A DNA stretch of 5,733 nt from Candidatus Omnitrophota bacterium (GTDB lineage: Bacteria > Omnitrophota > Gorgyraeia > Velamenicoccales > JABMQK01). A program made the translations under genes and the position numbers. The DNA is taken from contig JAQTPJ010000064.1 of the NCBI GenBank assembly GCA_028712915.1, positions 1-5,733 on the forward strand. The letters are read 5' to 3'. Below the pieces are notes generated by a model. That model had not been told where the DNA came from. It worked only from the letters and a program-made list of their open reading frames with translations, and made no database searches. Every line of letters starts with the position of its first letter. Position 1 is the stretch's first letter. Positions 1 to 5,733 of the stretch are shown in pieces.

Positions 1-948
1 ATATTATTAGAAGTGCAAATTAAAGAACAAAGAGCAATAACAATACAAGCAAAAAGGGTGGGAGATATTATAAAAGATCTGCCTGAGGGTGAGGTTGAGA
101 TTAATGTAAAGAAGAACAATGTTGTGTATATTAAGTTAGCAAGTTGTGAATTCAAGCTGATGGGGCTGCCCAAGGACGAATTCCCAAAATTACCCGAATT
201 TAAAGACAAGGAGGTTGTGGAGCTGGAACAAATAATACTTAAAGAAATGCTGCAGCTGACGTCTTTTGCAGTTTCGCACGAAGAAACAAGGTATGTTTTA
301 AATGGCCTATTATTAGATCTTAAAAAACACAGCCACAAGGAAAAATCTATTTTAAAGCTTGTGGCAACAGACGGCAGAAGGTTGGCGCTTTCAGAAAAAG
401 AGCTGGAATTAAAAACATCGAAAGAGGTGAGAATTATCATCCCGCAAAAGGCGATAACAGAATTACAACGCAACCTAAAAGATGAAGGGAAGATTTTAAT
501 CATCATTACACCCAACCAGGTGTTTTTTGAATTAGACCACACGACAATAATTTCGCGCCTGATAGAAGGCGAGTTCCCGGATTACACGCGGGTTATCCCG
601 GCAGCCTCAGAAATAAAACTAAAAATAGACAGGCAGCAGTTGTTGCAAACTGTGCGCAGGGCAAGCCTTTTATCCACGCCCGATTCGCTGGCGGTGCGGC
701 TGGAATTAACCAATAATAAGTTGATTGTGACAAAGTCGACTCCTGATGTGGGCGAATCGCGCGAAGATATGGCAATAGAATATCAAGGTAAAGACCTGGT
801 AATCGGGTTTAACCCAGTTTACCTTATAGATGTTTTGCGCAACCTGTCCGGAGCGTTTGTGGAACTGGAAATAACAGAGCCGGAAAAACCTGGAGTCATA
901 CGCACGGAAGATTACGTTTATTTAATCCAGCCGATGAGGTTGGCATAA
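1..948 (+). CDS. dnaN: DNA polymerase III sliding clamp (beta subunit), 5'-truncated by window edge
   Basis: This is the ring-shaped processivity clamp that holds the replicative polymerase on DNA and is a docking platform for repair and replication proteins. The frame is open from base 1. The GTG at 13 is an internal Val codon, because the first residues already align with the end of clamp domain 1 (ITIQAKRVGDIIKDLPEGEVEI). About 60 N-terminal residues should lie upstream; 315 codons plus TAA are present, giving a normal total near 375. Domain 2 follows, with FAVSHEETRYVLNG (about 277-318) and the conserved ATDGRRLA (364-387). SRLIEGEFPDY (553-585) ends domain 2, and domain 3 starts near IDRQQLLQTVRRASLLS. 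The C-terminus, PMRL plus one Ala (931-945), is the usual clamp tail, which forms part of the cleft bound by client proteins. The 5' part is notably AT-rich (17 G/C in the first 60 bases). It is first in the visible gene cluster, 18 bp from dciA. Identification is firm; the true start is outside the window. Confidence 0.97.
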   Translation: MLLEVQIKEQRAITIQAKRVGDIIKDLPEGEVEINVKKNNVVYIKLASCEFKLMGLPKDEFPKLPEFKDKEVVELEQIILKEMLQLTSFAVSHEETRYVLNGLLLDLKKHSHKEKSILKLVATDGRRLALSEKELELKTSKEVRIIIPQKAITELQRNLKDEGKILIIITPNQVFFELDHTTIISRLIEGEFPDYTRVIPAASEIKLKIDRQQLLQTVRRASLLSTPDSLAVRLELTNNKLIVTKSTPDVGESREDMAIEYQGKDLVIGFNPVYLIDVLRNLSGAFVELEITEPEKPGVIRTEDYVYLIQPMRLA

Positions 949-966
949 ATTATCCGGGCGGGTTCT

Positions 967-3695
<2,729 letters not shown>

Positions 3696-3709
3696 TTAAA
3701 AAAATTCAG

Positions 3710-3714
3710 AGAGG
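3710..3714 (+). promoter_or_regulatory. Ribosome-binding site of gyrA
   Basis: AGAGG, within a longer purine run (3708-3718), lies 5 bases before the gyrA ATG at 3720 in the 24-bp gyrB-gyrA gap. It is the clearest Shine-Dalgarno sequence in the window and fixes the gyrA start. The gap contains no visible hairpin terminator, which supports co-transcription of gyrB and gyrA. Confidence 0.65.
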
Positions 3715-3719
3715 AAGAG

Positions 3720-5733
3720 ATGTATACACAGAATGAAAGAATACTGCCTGTAAGTATCGAAGAGGAAATGAAAAGTTCTTACCTGTCTTACGCTATGAGC
3801 GTAATAGTGGGCAGGGCGCTGCCGGATATACGCGACGGGCTAAAACCCGTGCACCGCAGGATTTTATACGCTATGCACGAGTTGAGTTTGGACCACTCAA
3901 AAAGTTATAAAAAATCCGCTCGTATCGTCGGTGAAGTCTTGGGTAAATACCATCCGCACGGCGACACGGCGGTTTATGACGCCCTGGTAAGGATGGTGCA
4001 GGATTTTTCGTTAAGGTACCCGCTGATAGACGGACAGGGAAATTTCGGCTCTGTTGACGGCGACACGGCGGCGGCCATGCGTTATACCGAGGCCAGGCTT
4101 GCCCGTATCAGCGACGAAATGCTTCGCGACATTGAAAAAGAAACAGTTGATTTTACGCCTAACTTTGACGGGTCGCTGAACGAACCCGTGCTTTTACCGG
4201 CATCGCTGCCCAATTTATTGATTAACGGCTCCGGCGGTATTGCCGTGGGCATGGCCACAAACATCCCGCCGCACAATTTATCCGAAGTGGTGGATGGTGT
4301 GATTTATTTAATAGACAATCCCGAGGCGCAGCCAAAGGATTTGATGCGTTATATCAAGGGCCCGGATTTTCCTACAGCCGGGATTATTTGCGGCAAAGAA
4401 GGAATAAAAGACGCCTACAATACCGGCAGGGGTAAAATTATCCTGCGCGCAAAGGTTAATACCGAGCAGCAAAAATCAGGCAAGGATTTGATAGTCATTA
4501 CAGAAATCCCCTACCAGGTTAACAAAGCCAGCCTTGTTGAGACGATAGCCGGGTTGGTGACAGATAAAAAAATAGAGGGCATTTCCGACATCCGGGATGA
4601 ATCCGATAAAGACGGAATGCGCATCGTGCTGGAGCTTCGCCGCGACGTCGAGCCGCAAATTGTTTTAAATTACCTATATAAACACACGCAGCTCGAGATC
4701 ACCTACGGCATAATTATGCTGGCGCTTGTCTATGGCAGGCCGCGCATATTAAACATAAGGGAAGTCCTGTCGCATTATATTGACCACCGAAGAGAGATCA
4801 TCAGGCGCAGGACGCGTTTTGAATTGGAGCGCGCGCAAAGGCGGGCGCATATCCTGGAAGGATTAAAAATCGCCATAAAGTTCCTGGACCGCGTGATCAA
4901 GACAATACGTTCCTCGAAAAATACCGCGGCGGCAAAAGAAGCGCTGATGGATAAGTTCGATTTAAGCGTCGAGCAATCCCAGGCGATTTTAGAGATGCAG
5001 CTGCAGAGGCTAACCGCTCTTGAGCGCGATAAGCTTGAGGCGGAATACCTGGAGCTCATAAAGAAAATCGAGTTCTATAAATCCATACTCGCGTCCGAGA
5101 AGAAAATCGAGGCGCTGATTAAGGAAGAGCTCGCAGAGATTAAGAAAAAGTACGGCGACGAGAGAAAAACCGCTATTCTCGGCGAGGTCGAGGATATCGA
5201 GATAGAAGATTTAATCGCCGAAGAGGATATGGTTGTGACTGTCAGCAACGCCGGCTATATCAAGCGCCTGGGCGTGGCAAATTACAGGAAGCAGCGCCGC
5301 GGCGGAAAAGGCGTGACTGCCATGGAGACGCGCGAGGAGGATTTTGTCAGGCATCTTTTTGTCGCCTCCACAAAAGATTACCTTTTGATATTTAGCGACC
5401 AGGGCAGAGTCTACTGGCTTAAGGTTTACGAAATCCCGCAGGCAGGTAAGCAAGCAAAAGGAAAGGCAATTATCAATATTCTGGAAATGGGCCAGGGCGA
5501 AAATATAAGCTCTGTTATCCCGGTCAAGGAATTTAAAGAAGGCCAGTATCTGGTAATGTGCACAAAACACGGCCTCATAAAAAAGACAGAACTTTCCGCG
5601 TTCAGTAATCCGCGTAAAGGCGGGATTATCGCTATGACGCTGGATAAAGGAGACAACCTTATCAGCGCTGTGCTTAGCGACGGGAATCAGGAAGTTTTAT
5701 TAGGGACGCTTAGCGGGAAATCCATCCGTTTCA
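3720..5733 (+). CDS. gyrA: DNA gyrase subunit A, 3'-truncated by window edge
   Basis: DNA breakage-rejoining and wrapping subunit of gyrase. The frame is open from ATG 3720 to the window end (671 codons plus one base); family members are usually 800-870 residues, so the last blades of the C-terminal domain are missing. Numbering matches E. coli without indels through the winged-helix/tower start: [17 protein letters not shown] (31-47), quinolone-determining region [21 protein letters not shown] (67-87, split: Thr83, Asp87), catalytic Arg121-Tyr122 in AMRYTEARL, Ile174 in [19 protein letters not shown] tower and coiled-coil segment follow (about 340-490), including the [11 protein letters not shown] gate helix region (425-435). 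The C-terminal pinwheel begins near residue 503 and holds a canonical GyrA box, QRRGGKG, at residues 525-531 (5292-5312), which distinguishes gyrase A from ParC. It starts 24 bp after gyrB with a good ribosome-binding site. No in-frame stop was found on reading the full translation. Confidence 0.97.
   Translation, partial: MYTQNERILPVSIEEEMKSSYLSYAMSVIVGRALPDIRDGLKPVHRRILYAMHELSLDHSKSYKKSARIVGEVLGKYHPHGDTAVYDALVRMVQDFSLRYPLIDGQGNFGSVDGDTAAAMRYTEARLARISDEMLRDIEKETVDFTPNFDGSLNEPVLLPASLPNLLINGSGGIAVGMATNIPPHNLSEVVDGVIYLIDNPEAQPKDLMRYIKGPDFPTAGIICGKEGIKDAYNTGRGKIILRAKVNTEQQKSGKDLIVITEIPYQVNKASLVETIAGLVTDKKIEGISDIRDESDKDGMRIVLELRRDVEPQIVLNYLYKHTQLEITYGIIMLALVYGRPRILNIREVLSHYIDHRREIIRRRTRFELERAQRRAHILEGLKIAIKFLDRVIKTIRSSKNTAAAKEALMDKFDLSVEQSQAILEMQLQRLTALERDKLEAEYLELIKKIEFYKSILASEKKIEALIKEELAEIKKKYGDERKTAILGEVEDIEIEDLIAEEDMVVTVSNAGYIKRLGVANYRKQRRGGKGVTAMETREEDFVRHLFVASTKDYLLIFSDQGRVYWLKVYEIPQAGKQAKGKAIINILEMGQGENISSVIPVKEFKEGQYLVMCTKHGLIKKTELSAFSNPRKGGIIAMTLDKGDNLISAVLSDGNQEVLLGTLSGKSIRF

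Noticed and set aside
13..15. GTG as the start of a 311-residue dnaN
   Set aside because: The frame is open upstream to base 1 and the protein would lack most of clamp domain 1. The gene simply runs in from outside the window.
3696..3719. Possible terminator or promoter between gyrB and gyrA
   Set aside because: The 24-bp gap is an A-rich run plus the gyrA ribosome-binding site; no stem-loop fits and no -35/-10 pair can be placed with confidence.
5211..5570. 119-codon open frame on the minus strand inside gyrA
   Set aside because: It is antisense to the GyrA C-terminal domain including the GyrA box; no motif or plausible gene context.
3720..5733. Alternative identity of the last gene as topoisomerase IV subunit ParC
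   Set aside because: It contains a canonical QRRGGKG GyrA box and directly follows gyrB, both pointing to gyrase A.

Overview
The window is a contiguous stretch of core chromosome-replication genes, all on the + strand and almost without intergenic space. The order is dnaN (5' end cut off by the window), a small dciA/DUF721-type gene, gyrB (complete) and gyrA (3' end cut off). The gaps are 18 bp (dnaN-dciA), a 4-bp ATGA overlap (dciA-gyrB) and 24 bp (gyrB-gyrA), so the four genes look like one operon. No RNA gene, mobile element, CRISPR array, terminator or gene-free stretch over 300 bp was seen.

Layout: 1-948 encodes the last 315 residues of the DNA polymerase sliding clamp. 967-1275 encodes a 102-residue protein resembling DciA, the factor that helps deliver the DnaB helicase in bacteria lacking DnaC or DnaI. 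1272-3695 encodes an 807-residue GyrB with a large insertion in its C-terminal half. 3720-5733 encodes the first 671 residues of GyrA, including the catalytic tyrosine and a canonical GyrA box. Together these supply the clamp, a helicase-loading factor and the supercoiling enzyme that relieves stress ahead of forks. This gene set commonly lies near dnaA and the replication origin, but neither is inside the window.

Organism: a bacterium of moderate GC content. Hand counts gave about 50% GC over 2401-2940 and about 39% over 2941-3480. ATA and AGG codons are frequent. The GyrB N-terminus (RPAMYIGDT followed by [18 protein letters not shown]), the long GyrB, the DciA gene and the gene order recall the PVC group and candidate phyla such as Omnitrophota. 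That placement comes from memory of family sequences, not from a search, and is tentative.

The window is mostly ordinary housekeeping DNA. The points worth a second look are the absence of recF between dnaN and dciA, the short and divergent DciA coupled to gyrB, and the AT-rich insertion in GyrB. I found no sign of an undescribed biological system.
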